Shown here: positions 1-11,004 of the stretch, piece after piece | Numbering within the stretch: position 1 is the first letter of the stretch | Layout: each line of letters opens with the position of its first letter | DNA from: Tetracladium setigerum | Taxonomy: Eukaryota; Ascomycota; Leotiomycetes; Helotiales | Direction: 5' to 3' | Assembly (NCBI GenBank): GCA_031472005.1 | Contig: PZJY01000001.1 | Span: 2,976,001-3,040,000 of the forward strand | Length of the DNA stretch: 64,000 bases | Position numbers and translations under genes: made by a program | The notes under the pieces: generated by a model | Database searches by the model: none | Told to the model about the DNA's origin: nothing | The model's input: only the letters and a program-made list of their open reading frames with translations

Positions 1-213
1 CTCTCTGTCGAGGACTATACACCCGCTCCCCTCTCACCCAGGAAGTCAAAGTCGCCTCTGTCTACACCTGTGGCGAAAATAATCCCAAATCCAATGGAAT
101 CTGGACCAGTTGCAGGAAAGGATAGTGGTGTGATCAACATGGACAAATGGTGTGGGGTGTGTGAGCGAGAAGGCCACGATAGCATTGATTGTCCGTTTGA
201 AGACGCCTTCTAG
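1..213 (+). CDS. CLIP-170-like microtubule plus-end protein, C-terminal end only
   Basis: The window opens inside this gene; frame 1 is open from base 1 to a TAG at 211-213, giving 70 residues. The tail is Ser/Pro/Lys-rich, as in linker regions, and ends in a CCHC zinc knuckle, CGVCEREGHDSIDCP (C-x2-C-x4-H-x4-C), a few residues before the stop. A lone zinc knuckle at the extreme C-terminus is typical of CLIP-170/Bik1-type CAP-Gly proteins, where it binds dynactin or tubulin partners. The CAP-Gly domain and coiled coil would lie upstream, outside the window, so the identification rests on the knuckle and its position. Another zinc-knuckle protein is possible. Confidence 0.6.
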   Translation, partial: LSVEDYTPAPLSPRKSKSPLSTPVAKIIPNPMESGPVAGKDSGVINMDKWCGVCEREGHDSIDCPFEDAF

Positions 214-1375
214 TCCTGGAGAATTGTGGGGATTGCATTTGCGGGTTTTAAATGATGGTCTTTTGTTTCTCGTTTTTGAAAAAAGGGGTGCATTGCGAAG
301 ATACCTTTGCTTGATATCATTGTTTCGATTCTTGATTTCGGGCTGACGGTCTGGTCTTTTTCATGGAAGGAATCCTTTATAACGCTTGGATGAATTGAGA
401 TGAGGAGATGAAACTAGGGATGGATGGATGGAGCTTCGAAATTACAATATCATAAATCATAATTCGTATTCAATAATGTGTAATGTAATGGAACTATGTC
501 GCGATTTTTTTTGCAGCTTCCCGCCTGTGTACCATTTGATCCAGATGTCTAATATATCATATCGCTTTCGCGTACAATTAATCTAGAAGTGCAATTTAAG
601 ATACATGCCTCATTATACCTAAGATAAACATCTGGTTCTTGGCGCTTTGAGAAGCGACCAGCTTAAATACTACAGCAAAAGTTTAGCTTTAGTGCCGCAC
701 TAGTGAGTTCCATGCCTCAATCCCTTGATCCTAGAAATCCTGAGTCACGCAAAACACGAGCTTGCACATAAAAAATGGAAGCCATCGAAAATACTGAAAG
801 AAACACCATGAAGAATTGCACTGGAACTGCTCCTCCTATTTAGAGCGAATCTACAGAAGCCAAAAAAAAAAATTAATCACTATTCCAGGTGGGTGTCGAA
901 CCCTATATTCTACGTTAGTAGAGTATTAAGGGAGTACCGGACGTTGAACGCCGGCGACGGGAATAACAAACTGACCACGACTTTCGCATCACATGCTGAT
1001 GGCATTCATATTAATTAGAATAATCCAAAGAATATAAGAACGACACGCTAACCACTCTATCAAAATGTCAGCCTACGGTATAATCATAGGCAGTGACGAT
1101 TACTTACGCGTCACTGGAATTTTGAAATTGGATTTTGATCGGGAAATGCGCTTATTTTCTGATATACGAGTGTCAAAGACTTGTGCCGCCAAGCGAAGTA
1201 AAGTAAAGTCTGTGATTGGCTACCTAGTGACTTGTCAAAAGCGGGTATCTACTACCGCGCTTCTGAACGCGGCGCGGTGGCATGGAGCGGAGCATGCTTT
1301 CGAGGTCCTCACTCCTCTATTTACGAGACTACAAAAAGGACTCTCTCTACAGGCATGTCAGCCTCAAACCCAACC
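214..1375. other. Intergenic region between the CLIP-like gene and the G-patch gene
   Basis: There is no supported gene here. The region is AT-rich from about 220 to 880. On the minus strand, 884-1065 carries tRNA-like internal promoter elements, described separately. The last 300 bases are presumed promoter and 5' leader of the G-patch gene. Confidence 0.5.
884..1065 (-). other. tRNA-like relic with A-box- and B-box-like motifs
   Basis: On the minus strand, a D-arm-like stretch (GAGTGGTTAGCG near 1056-1045) is followed by CTTATAT, which resembles an Ile(UAU) anticodon loop. About 140 nt downstream comes a T-arm-like GGGTTCGACACCC (about 902-890). A second weak T-arm-like segment, GGCGTTCAACGTCC, lies between them. 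Candidate acceptor ends pair mostly through G-U wobbles and the T-stem is broken, so this is not a credible functional tRNA. It could be a decayed intron-containing tRNA copy or a tRNA-derived SINE fragment. Confidence 0.25.
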
Positions 1376-2364
1376 ATGGCCAACGGCACACCAGAAGAGG
1401 AGGAGGAAGAAGAAGAGGATTACATGAACATGATCATCGCGGAACCAACCAAGCCTGCACAGAAAGAAACATACACCCAAATGCGAAGGCGTAAGCAACG
1501 CGAATCCGAGGCTCGCGGACGCGTCAAATCGAAAGCCGAGCAAAAAGAAGAGGATAAAGCAGCTCGAGAGGCCGCCCTCTCCAAATCTATGCTCTCCGAT
1601 CCCGCAGCTGCTAACAATAAAGGTTTGGCTATGATGGCAAAGATGGGTTTTAAACCTGGTGTTGCGTTAGGATCCAAGGATAATATTGGAGCCAGGACTG
1701 AGCCGGTGGGAATCAGCATGAAGGAGGACAGAGGTGGGATTGGCCTGGATACTGAGAAGAAAAGAAAGTTTAGGGCCGCCTTTGAGGAGGATGAACAAAG
1801 AACCAAGGCTGATGAGGGGATTATAGGGAGAGGGTTAGGATGGAGAGGGAAGAGACGAGATGGGAGGGCCAATTTCAAGCTGCCATGCGGGTGGCCGAAC
1901 GAATGACTGATGAAAAAGAAGAAGATGCAGCACTACAGGCTAATGCGGGAGTTGAGCAGACCAAGGACACGAAGCTGCGGAAGATATCAACAAAGCCGTT
2001 GAAGCAGATCAACGTCCTCTGGAGAGGCCTCGTCCGCAAGAGAGAAGAGAAAGAGAGAGATAGGAGGATGCGGTATGATTTACAACAAAGCTTGTCAAGG
2101 CTGCCAACATACGAAGATCCAACGGAGGACCAGGACTACAAGTTAGCTTTGGGTAAAGGAGCAACGCAACATGCGCTGGTGGAGGATTTGGAAGAGGAGG
2201 ATCCCGAACTGGACGCATTTACTGGTTTGCCAGCTGCAGAGCGGCTCCAGAAGGTGGTGGACTACCTGCGAGAAAATCATCACTACTGTTTTTGGTGCAA
2301 GTTTACATACCCTGATGGGGATTTTGAGGGATGTCCCGGTCTCACAGAAGAGGACCACGATTAA
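1376..2364 (+). CDS. G-patch domain protein of the GPATCH11/CCDC75 family (single-base frameshift in assembly)
   Basis: The protein is about 329 aa once one missing base is allowed for. The N-terminus has an acidic EEEEEEEEDYMNM stretch, a basic coiled-coil region follows, then a G-patch at about residues 80-125 (MGFKPGVALG ... RGGIG). The C-terminal domain (DUF4187) ends with HYCFWCKFTYPD and CPG, the hallmark of GPATCH11. G-patch proteins generally activate DEAH helicases in RNA processing; a splicing role here is inferred. The ATG at 1376 (CAACCATGG) has the better context, but an in-frame ATG at 1355 is possible. The frame changes at the GGGG run 1816-1819: residues continue as DYRERVRMEREE, matching the family without a gap, so one G is probably missing from the assembly. 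No intron fits. The convergent PPR gene ends 136 bp downstream. Confidence 0.85.
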
Positions 2365-2500
2365 TTGACTGCTCAATATTTTTAGTTCTAGAAATGATAG
2401 CCAACTTTTTTGACTCCTGGCTTGATACTATACAATGGGTGGCTGTTCTATATATCTATTATACAATCTAATGTACATCCGACTTCTCCGACTTCTAAAA

Positions 2501-5400
2501 TTACATCGGATTGTTCTCTGTATCCCATGGCTCGCAGTCTGGAACACCCATATCCAGAGCTGCGTCCTTTCCAACATGCACAGCATTTGGTAGAGTCGAG
2601 CCCTGTCTCGTATCGTACACATATTTAAGGAGATCTAATAATAATGACAAGGACTCTTCGTCTTTCCCTTTCTGGTTTAATTCTTCATAGACAATCCCTT
2701 GGTCCTGGAGGATTTCGATGCGTTTCTGCTTCAATAACTCGAGAATTTGGGTGACTGCCATCATCCTCTCTTTGTTGGTTGCGCTCGGTACCCGCCGACC
2801 ACCAGAGTCAAGGACTATCCCAACGCGAGCAAGTTGTCCAACGATTGCTCGCGCTGTTTGAACATTTGGGAGGACGTTAAAATGACGGTGCAAAGCCCGC
2901 AACGCAACTGCCGTAGCTGGCAGGTCCTGGGAATAGCTGAAACACTGTATGATCAAGTCGTATACCTCTAGCGGCAACTCCTTCTTTGTTCGTAAAGTCT
3001 GTGTTCGCTTGACCATATCAGCGAAAAGTTGCCGACAAGTCGTGAAATTTTCTCTCGTCTGATTCTTTCCTCCAATCACAGGGTCTTCTTGCTTTTTCAT
3101 ACATTGCCATAAAACTGCATATGTGGTGAAATCTGGAGTAGCAGCCCTGGCATCCATCAACGATTGATATGTCTTCCATACCCAGCCCTTGCGATGGCCC
3201 TTGGTATCGATCCAAAGCAGTTCGTTAATAAAGACAGTATCGACGGGAAGTCTTGCTTCCTGTAGTGCATCGAAAAGGTCTCCAAAGAGTTCATACTTGC
3301 GACCTCGCCGGTACTGCTGAATAAGAATTGTGAAGGTTTCCATGGTCGCCAAAGGAACAAGAAGAGATTTGTTGTCTGGTTTGTCGGGGGAATGAACCGC
3401 ACGAATGAGCGGATTTTGTTTAGGTACATGATCTCGCTCTCTCACGAAGTTTACCCTAGATCTAATCATCTTCCAAGCCAGCTCTTCAGCAAGTACACGG
3501 CTCTTCTCGGTACCATCACGCAACCAGGCTCCGATCAGTCCGTTCATGTGAATAGAAGATGGCCGTATACGCCGATCCTGCATCAAGTCGAAGACCTTTT
3601 TCACAGAAGCAAGCTCGCCGGCTCCAATCAGCTTCTTAGTCCAGCTGCCGAAGAAAAATGGGTTGTTGAATTTGGCAGGGAGTTTAGCCAGAGCTCTAGA
3701 GTCCTCCCAGTTGAGCCTTGGCTTTTCAGTCTGGGCTTCAACCAGCTGATTTTTTGTGACCATTGCATCCAGATCTGAGGATGCAGATAGTCTCATTGTT
3801 GGGGATCCTAAAAGCATCATATCCGTGAAGATCCTTAACGCTAAATCTGGCTGATTTGCATCGAAGAATAATGATGATACAGCATCGAAATCCTCCATTT
3901 TGATAGTACTTCCGAGATTAAGTCTTAGACGTTCGTACAGACTCCACGCACGCCGAATATCAGGTCCATCTTTGGCACTCAGACATGCCGTGATAACCGG
4001 TATAAGGATTCTATAGTCTGAGACGTCTTTCGAATTCTGAAGGATCATTTCAGCAGCTTCCAATGCCGGAGAGATCTGATGCGTTAGACAAAACATCCTG
4101 ACACCAAGCTCCTGGTACTCATTAAACTGATTTGAATCTGTCCATCTTGTTGTCGCGGCAGCTTTCCAGTCTCGTATAGCCTCGACTTGATCGCCGTGTA
4201 TGAATGTGCATTCGATGTATAGAAAACGTTGAGAAGGTGTCATGCGTGCACCAGATTTTAACATGTCATCACCAAGGGTCTTGAGATGTACTATGCGGTC
4301 CAAATTCTGTGTAACATTTGAGTCAAAGACCTTCCATAATCTCGCCCAGAAGCTAAATGGCACCGCCCCCGGCACAGAAAGAAGACCAGGCCGACACAGT
4401 AAATAGTCTTTCCACAACGTGTGAACCGGCGAGTGCTCGCGAGTCTTGGACTTTCCACGCCTGCGTAGTCGAGGAGGTGAAGATGCCACAGCAAGTGCTT
4501 CTTGCAAGGTCTGGATTTTCGCTTGATAACCAAATGGGAATCTGTCGATGGGAAGTGATTCGGATTCCTCCTGAGATGGCGTTTCATCTCTTCTCTTCGG
4601 AACGGACATTTGCTTTGCCACAGATGTGAAAGTGATATCATTTAAGACTGACTGTCTCTTTGGTGTCTGGGAAGAAGGCACCAAATTTGACCGTAAATCA
4701 GACGGCGGAGAGGTTGCCGTACTGATCTTCATCGGTTGAAAGAGAGCAAGTAGATCGCCTGAGTTTTTATTCTCCGAATTTGATTTGCTTTTCAGCTTTT
4801 GTATCTGGAGTCGAAGTTGTTCGTTTTGCAACTCCAATGCCGCAAGAGCTCCAGCTCCAAATCCCGTATCATTCTTCAAGGCATGTTCCATATATTCCGG
4901 CGCATCAAGAATATCATTTGCACCCCCAGCGCATCCATCATAGCTTGCGGACTTATGCCAGATTTGCTCTCGAGGTTGCCAAAGCTGGACAAGGTCTCCT
5001 TTAATGTCTCCGCATCATCGTCTAGCAAGACTTCCGTTCGAGTACCGTCAGGAGATTCCTCGAACCAGCGCACATTACTTTCTTCTTCGAATAGAGGGAA
5101 ACGGTCATCCTCCTTGCTTGCCGATTTTGGCTTCGGCTGCGGTTTAGGTTGGGTGTTGGACTTTGGAGGTTGGCTCTCGTTGCTAAATCCTCGACAAAGC
5201 CATGGTGTTCGTCTGGAAGGTTTTCGTATTTTCAACAGACAAGACTTGCATACATAGCCTCTGATTCCGGAGGCCAGAATTTGTTGTGGAGGCGGCATCA
5301 GTAGTGGAAGGCGGGTATAGTAGTGAAAGGAGGTTGTTGAAAGGGATTGAAGCCGGAACTTTTTTTTCGGAGTTGCTCTGCATGAATGACGCAGAAACAA
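2501..5400 (-). CDS. Mitochondrial pentatricopeptide-repeat (PPR) protein
   Basis: This is a minus-strand gene of about 966 aa. It begins with a basic, Ser/Thr-rich presequence (residues 1-30) and a GYVCKSCLLK segment that is common just behind the targeting peptide of fungal mitochondrial PPR proteins. A short coiled coil (NEQLRLQIQKLKSK) follows the acidic linker, and the rest is helical repeat protein, for example MNGLIGAWL and TTYAVLWQC. Fungal PPR proteins bind organellar transcripts and act in processing, stability or translation; the target cannot be read from sequence. The frame changes at the C5 run 4923-4927. One extra base gives a continuous DALGGANDILDAPEYMEHAL. A 50-nt intron starting with GTGCAA is a weaker alternative because it lacks a good branch point. 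I cannot assign a named member such as Cbp1 or Pet309. Confidence 0.75.
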
Positions 5401-5552
5401 TCGATTTTAGGAGACGCGTTCACAACGCGACTTTGAACTTATTATTTGAAAACTACCAAAAGACATCAAAACCCCGGTCCGTCAGCGAGGATACTGTAAA
5501 TGTAAAAGCAAGAATCAAAAGGAGCGTAAATTGACGCAATTGCTTCCCCCAA

Positions 5553-8001
5553 ATGTCTTCCATCGATGAGTTCAGGGGCCAGACAGGCTTGGATTCTGGT
5601 GACCATCAGGTACGATCCCCAGTTATGATAGTGAAGGGGGGACAGGACTGACAGGACCTTCTATTGAGTATAGACCGCTTACATATTTGCGCCCACTGAC
5701 ATAGTTGAAGATGCAACTGCGAGGCCGGCCAAAAAGCGTAAGATAGGACAGAATAAATCTGTGATTTCAACTAAGTCGAGCAACCCACCTTCCTTCGGGT
5801 TTGAACTGTTATTGAATGGGGCCGAGAAACTTGAAGCTGCGAAATTACGCCAGGAGCTTTTTCAAAAATGTTGGTCAAAAACCGAATTACAGGTTCAGGT
5901 ACGGATGGTGGTATTCAGGGGACGAGACAGTTTGGCTGACATCCATGAAGTCCGTATTAGATGAAGCAAACAATGGAACACTGACCGAGGTGGCATCTTT
6001 TGTGGAGGGTACATCTGATGGACCAGAGTACGCCATCCTCTTCCATGTTTCACACCTCAGATGCTGATCGTCGTAGGAGGACCGCACTGCTACCAACAGG
6101 ATTCATTGTAACCGGACCCAACATTTCTTCTCAGGAGCTCCTCTTCAATCAACTGTCCAGTCGTCTTAGGTTGCGAGTTGATGGTCCAACCGTTCTGTTG
6201 AGATCAGGGGATGCATCTAATCTCAAAGCCGCTTTGAAGCAAATCATTCGAGATGCCACCAACCAAAAGGACATCGTTGATAACGAGGAAGAGAACTTTG
6301 TAGAGGAACATGTGAGTCAGTCCGACTTCCACAATTCCTTTGCTGACTATTCAAGGGCCGTAAATTGTTAAACTACGACCTGGAGATCCTCCACAAGTAT
6401 GTCAGAGCCCATGCATATCAAACAGTTGTGGTAGTATTTCAAGACAGCGAAGCTTTTGACAACGACTTGATAGGGAGTTTGATCAAGCTATTCAGGTATG
6501 TAGCCCAACAATGAGTCAGCAATAAGACAGCTCATTAAATATCTCCAGTTCTTGGTCAAATCGAATTCCTTTCATACTCTTGTTTGGTATTGCAACTTCC
6601 GTCGCCCTGTTCCATGGAAGACTCTCCCGATCAGCTAGCCGACTTCTTTCCGGAGTTCAATTTGATGTTGAAAACACCAATCTCGTTCTTGATCGAATAT
6701 TCCAAAAAACGGTCACTAGTGCCAAAGTCCCTCTTAGGCTTGGCAACTCATTGGTATCTAGTCTCATGGCAAGACAGAAAGATCATGTTCAGAGTGTCCA
6801 GTCATTTACCGCCGCCCTCAAGGTAGATTAAGCCACTCTAATACCAAGAATCACACTAACTGGCTAGTATGCATACATGTGCCATTTCTATGGAAATGCG
6901 TTGAGTATTCTCAACGACGCCTCACAGAGTATACCTATCTTGACAGCTGAACATCTGGAAGCGGTGCGAATGTTACCTTCCTCAAGAAAGTTTATCGAAG
7001 CCAGCATTCTTGAGAAACGTCCAGATCTTGTCCGTGAGCTGCTCGAGGATGATGAAGTCTTGACTCGGACCATTGAAACGTCACTCCTTTCTGGAAAGAG
7101 CGGGCTCATTCAAATACTGAGAGTTATGCATCTTTTGACGTCCATTTCTCCAGAGACTCTATCACCGATTGATCTTTACTTGGCAGCCTTTGACGGCACA
7201 CTCAGTAACTCTGATTTTGTGGTGCGAGCCATTGATTCACTTAAACGAATGGAACCAGAAGAAGTACTGGAATTTTTGTGTCGTATTCGAAAGGCTATAG
7301 ATACTGGCTCTCCGGAGTTAGATCTGGATGGATGGCCCAATGAAGCGTCCGATATCATAGAGCAGTTTTCAAATATCGCAAAAGAGGTAACTCTGTTGGT
7401 GCAAGAATCTGCGGAATCAGAGCAGCCGGTGCGCAGCAGCTATGCTATTCATAGCAAAGGACTACGCACAACAGTGATTGCACAGCGTGTTCAACTGAGT
7501 TACCAACAATCCAAACTCTCAAAGCAGGATCAGGCATTCACAGCTCTCATTGACAACCTGTCGGGGATCCTGAGGAAGCTTCTTGCATGTCCAAATCCGC
7601 GAGATATCTTGCTAAATGAAGTCTGGCTCTACGACTCAACTTCTCCTTATGAAGATGCGTTCACGCCTCGACCCCGATTTGCTATTGAGCACGCTCTGAC
7701 AACACCTCACGATTACCTCGATTGTACTTGCTGCAAACCGGATGAAGGACTTTTGGCCAAGCAGCCGGCAACAGCAACTTTGTATCAAATGTATTTGCAA
7801 GCTGGCTCACTAATTAACATCTCCGATCTCTGGACTACTTTTCTGGATAATCAGAATCAAAACGACGACGAGGATTTCGACGAGAGGGAAGCTGCAGTTC
7901 AATTCTACCAAGGATTGGTGGATTTGAAGTTGCTAGGTATGGTCAAGCAGAGTAAGAAGAAGGTGGATCATTTGGCGAAGGTTTTATGGGAGGGACTTTG
8001 A
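5553..8001 (+). CDS. ORC3: Origin recognition complex subunit 3
   Basis: There are seven exons: 5553-5609, 5674-5898, 5951-6008, 6061-6311, 6356-6495, 6549-6822 and 6868-8001. All phases agree and encode 712 aa, very close to human ORC3 (711). The third intron (6009-6060) is needed to join FVE to DADRRRRTALLPTG; without it the gene looks frameshifted. Visible family features are an early HQTAYIFAP, LLNG..KLRQELFQ, the ATPase-like core FIVTGPNISSQELLF, which lacks a true Walker A, and a C-terminal winged-helix region ending YQGLVDLKLLGMVKQSKKK. ORC3 is a non-catalytic AAA+-like subunit that holds ORC2/ORC1 at replication origins in the nucleus. The start gives MSSIDEFRG with a short first exon. 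Confidence 0.92.
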
Positions 8002-8166
8002 GTTGTGTAATGTCAACTAGCATGGATTTAAAGAAACAAAAGCTTTATGCCGAAAGAAAGGTTGCATTGGTTTACGACATAGACATGCTCCATTGCGGGC
8101 TAATCTACAAATTTCATTCTCGGTCACCAGTACCGTCTCGGCACCGCTTCCATAGGAACACTTCCT

Positions 8167-8663
8167 TCAATACCATTTCCCTTTCCCGTGAAACCTGTCT
8201 TTCTCAGCCTGTTCCTCCCTCTGTCTCCTAACCTCCGCTAGAATGTCCTCCTCAGTAAGTAAACCAGAAGGACCCTGACATCCTAGCAATCCAATAAAAC
8301 GTCCTATGTTCATTCGCTTTTCCTCTACAAATTAAACAAGATTAGCAAATGAACCAAATGCGCTGAATTATTAAGAATACAAAGCCGCGACCAGTTAAAC
8401 CAAGAATATTGTCACTTACCAATTGTGGCATCCCGTCTCCAGATCACAGGGCAGGGATACTGATTCGACCAGGGACCGGGAGTACGTTGATGGTAGAAAT
8501 GGGCCAGATCGTCGAGCTGCTCGGCGGTGAGGAGCCAGAAGCTGAGGAGCGTTCGTGGGAAATGTTGGTGCACTTGGCCTAATGGGAGGGAGACCAAGGG
8601 TGCAAGTGGGAGTTGAAGTTGAGCGATCTTCGCGGCGAGCGCAGGATTTCGTTGAGAAAGCAT
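8167..8663 (-). CDS. Small conserved fungal protein of unknown function
   Basis: Two exons, 8420-8663 and 8167-8324, have consistent phase (intron GTAAGT...TAG, 95 nt) and encode 133 aa. The protein starts MLSQRNPALAAKIAQLQ, has a hydrophobic SFWLLTAEQLDDLAHFYHQ segment, then NQYPCPVIW, and a conserved-looking EEKRMNIGRFIGLLGCQ block joined exactly across the splice site. A charged helix follows to the end. There is no signal peptide or transmembrane segment. The LAHFYHQRTP...YPCP...GRFIG pattern resembles an uncharacterised protein common in filamentous ascomycetes, but I cannot name a domain or function. The TTG upstream of the ATG at 8663 is not needed. Confidence 0.7.
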
Positions 8664-9626
8664 CTTAGGATTCAAGTGCAAGTGCGTATCTGGGTGAGTT
8701 GGTATTATGTTTTCTATAGGCGAGCAGCTGTCGTGATGGGGTACTGAAGCTTATTGCAAGAGTTGATACTACGATGTGGAGTTGCAAGTCGAAGAGAAGT
8801 TAAATCAACGGAGACGATGTAGATGAATGTTCATAAAGAGCGTTGGTGAATGGTCTGTTAGTATGTCTATGAATGGTTTATGAGAAGTCAACGTAGCGAA
8901 AGTTATTGCTGGCCAGCAGCTAGATGTCAAAAGAAAATGCGAAACGTGAGTGAATCTGGAACGAAGTGACTGGCACCTTTTCGATCGGATTAGAAGTGAC
9001 GAACACAAGTTTGGGCCATCTGAATGATTACCTTATGTATAGAAAGGTGAGTGATTGTACAAGTGTGGTGGTCTTTGTCATTTTTGTGACCTTTATCGTC
9101 GAGGTCTTTTATTTCTATCTTTGTTTGTTGTTAGATAGAGGAATCAGATGCTGTATAGTTTCCATTCTCGGTTCCGGCTATGTCTTTGTTTGATTATTCA
9201 TAGTCCACAAATATGTACGAGCATCGAGTCTCGGGCTTGGACCCAAGGGTCCTTTCCGGAAATATTGATCCAAAGGAGAAAGGGGCAGATGATACAAAGG
9301 AAAAAGTGACGAATATATCTGCAAATCTGGCCAAACCTTATACCAAGAGTCGGGCTGGGCTGGTGACTTGTCAGCGAGGTTTGAAGGAAAAGACGCAAGT
9401 TTAGACGGAATTCAAAGTGATCAAAATACTAGGACGATATTGTACAGATTTTTGAATGCCCATTCGCCAAAACGCCTAAGTGCAGGCCAACACCTTCGCT
9501 ATGCTCCATGACCCAGCCAGGTGAATTACGAGCAGTAATTCATTTCTTCTCCTTCTTGCGCATGCTCTCCGATTCAGAACATCTTTCAATCATGATTACT
9601 TCCTGATTTCCTCCAACCTTGGCCCT
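8664..9626. other. Intergenic region upstream of the small orphan gene and downstream of SEC66
   Basis: I see no supported gene. Open frames of 60-80 codons on both strands have no protein-like composition. The first part is presumed promoter of the 8167-8663 gene; the last part is 3' flank of SEC66. Confidence 0.5.
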
Positions 9627-10332
9627 CTATGAAGTTGCTACAGACTTGTCAAGCTCCTTCATGAATTCGGTCTGAATGGATGCGCGGCGCTTCTCCCACC
9701 ACTCCTTTTCCGAATCAGTCTGTGCTTGTATTTCTTCCAGTCGCTTGCGGAAAATGGTGTTTGCGGCAATCTCATTTGCGGATTGGAAGATTACTTGACC
9801 CCAGTTTGGTGCAAGAGCATTGGCCTGCGTGCTATTAGTAGAAGTTAACTGGATTCGCTTGGAATACTGCTCACCTCCATCACAACATCTCTGAGTTCCT
9901 CCTCCATTTCCTTCTCCGCCCGCTCAAATCTTTGCCACAGATCGTCTCCCACACTGCCACGTTGTAAAAGTGTACTACAGGCTTGCTTTGCGCTTCTGAC
10001 CTGAACAATCCGATGAATGTCCTCTACAGCTCGTCGCAAAAGTGCTGCCCTGATAACACTCTCTGGTACAGCAGGTGACTTCTTCTCGCCTTCCTCAGGT
10101 TCGAGGTGGAGTAGAGAGAGATATACGTTGCGTTGAAGATGCGGAGGAAACCAAGGCGCAAGAGTTGCAGATTGGGCTGGTTCAGGGTTAGATTTTTGAA
10201 ATTTTGTGAGAACAGATGTTACTAACTCGCTTTCCTCTTCCAGTACACAGACTGGAATGTGTATAAAGAACCGCCCAAAACTACAACATATGCTAGGGGA
10301 AGGACGAGCGACAGCAAATTTATGGTCCACAT
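9627..10332 (-). CDS. SEC66: Translocation protein Sec66 (Sec71), Sec62/63 complex
   Basis: Three exons, 10227-10332, 9875-10176 and 9627-9824, encode 201 aa. Exon 1 supplies the membrane anchor: MWTINLLSLVLPLAYVVVL followed by a basic YWKRK stop-transfer, so one N-terminal transmembrane segment with a cytosolic body is predicted. The body has the family signature PWFPPHLQRNVYLSLLH, then RRAVEDIHRIVQVRSAKQA and LLQRGSVGDDLWQRFERAEK. The last exon has NALAPNWGQVIFQSANE and EKEWWEKRRASIQTEFMKEL. Sec66 is a fungal subunit of the Sec62/63 complex for post-translational import into the ER. The longer open frame running into the first intron is not the N-terminus; the spliced ATG at 10332 restores the transmembrane helix. 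Confidence 0.92.
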
Positions 10333-11004
10333 CTTGTTGATAGAGGTCAGGGACGATTGAGATCAGAACAAATGTTGATTGCCACAAGATATGTGGTGTT
10401 TAGGGAATGTAGAGAGCCGCTGGTCGTATCGAATAGCGCGCAAACCTCTGGTCGGTGATTAGGTCGGGGGATGGGCGTTAAATCGAAGTGAATGATCAAG
10501 TGAATGTATGGGATGGGGATTCGGGAGTCGCAAAGGCCAAATAACATTTAACGGATTCGAACAAGGCTACGGCTGACAAAGGAGTCTGAGCGATTTAGCA
10601 GATTAACCGAACGACAATCAGCGAGGAGGCTGACGTATGGAATGCTCCCTACTTTTTAGCGGGGAGAGCTTCCTTGAGCTTCAGCATCTGGTCAACATCA
10701 TCTCCGTCTCTTCTCGCTAGCTCACCAGCACCCTCCACATCTCACTATCGTCAACCTTCCTTTTGCCACTACGCCTTTCTATCTAAATCTGTCCCTTTCG
10801 GCGTATTTCGACTTCTTCCACGTCAACAATACCAATATACCAACCCTTCGTCCTACCTCTTTAGCCCCTCCTCTCCCCCAAAGACAACGTCAGTTTCTCA
10901 AACACTTGACCAACCCAACACCAAGTCGATCTCTATTTCAGCTTGGTATTCCCAGCTCTCCCCGACACCCTCCAACATCTCAGTAGCTTCTTACACATCT
11001 CGCC
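10333..11004. other. Divergent promoter region between SEC66 and NPL4
   Basis: This 670-bp region lies between divergently transcribed genes. A pyrimidine-rich stretch just before the NPL4 ATG is typical of fungal 5' leaders. A 130-codon open frame beginning at 10674 is Ser/Pro/Gln-rich without conserved features and overlaps the NPL4 start; I treat it as leader sequence. Confidence 0.5.

Noticed and set aside
1420..1878. Antisense 152-codon frame over the G-patch gene
   Set aside because: Shadow of a conserved, biased coding region; Ser/Leu-rich and featureless.
5990..6070. Apparent one-base insertion in ORC3
   Set aside because: A 52-nt intron at 6009-6060 with GTACAT...CAG joins FVE to DADRRRR in perfect phase, so no error is needed.
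9845..10387. 180-codon frame as the SEC66 product
   Set aside because: It reads through an intron and lacks the transmembrane anchor; the spliced start at 10332 gives the proper Sec66 N-terminus.
10540..10560. B-box-like GTTCGAATCC on the minus strand
   Set aside because: No A-box, stems or anticodon arm at tRNA spacing around it.
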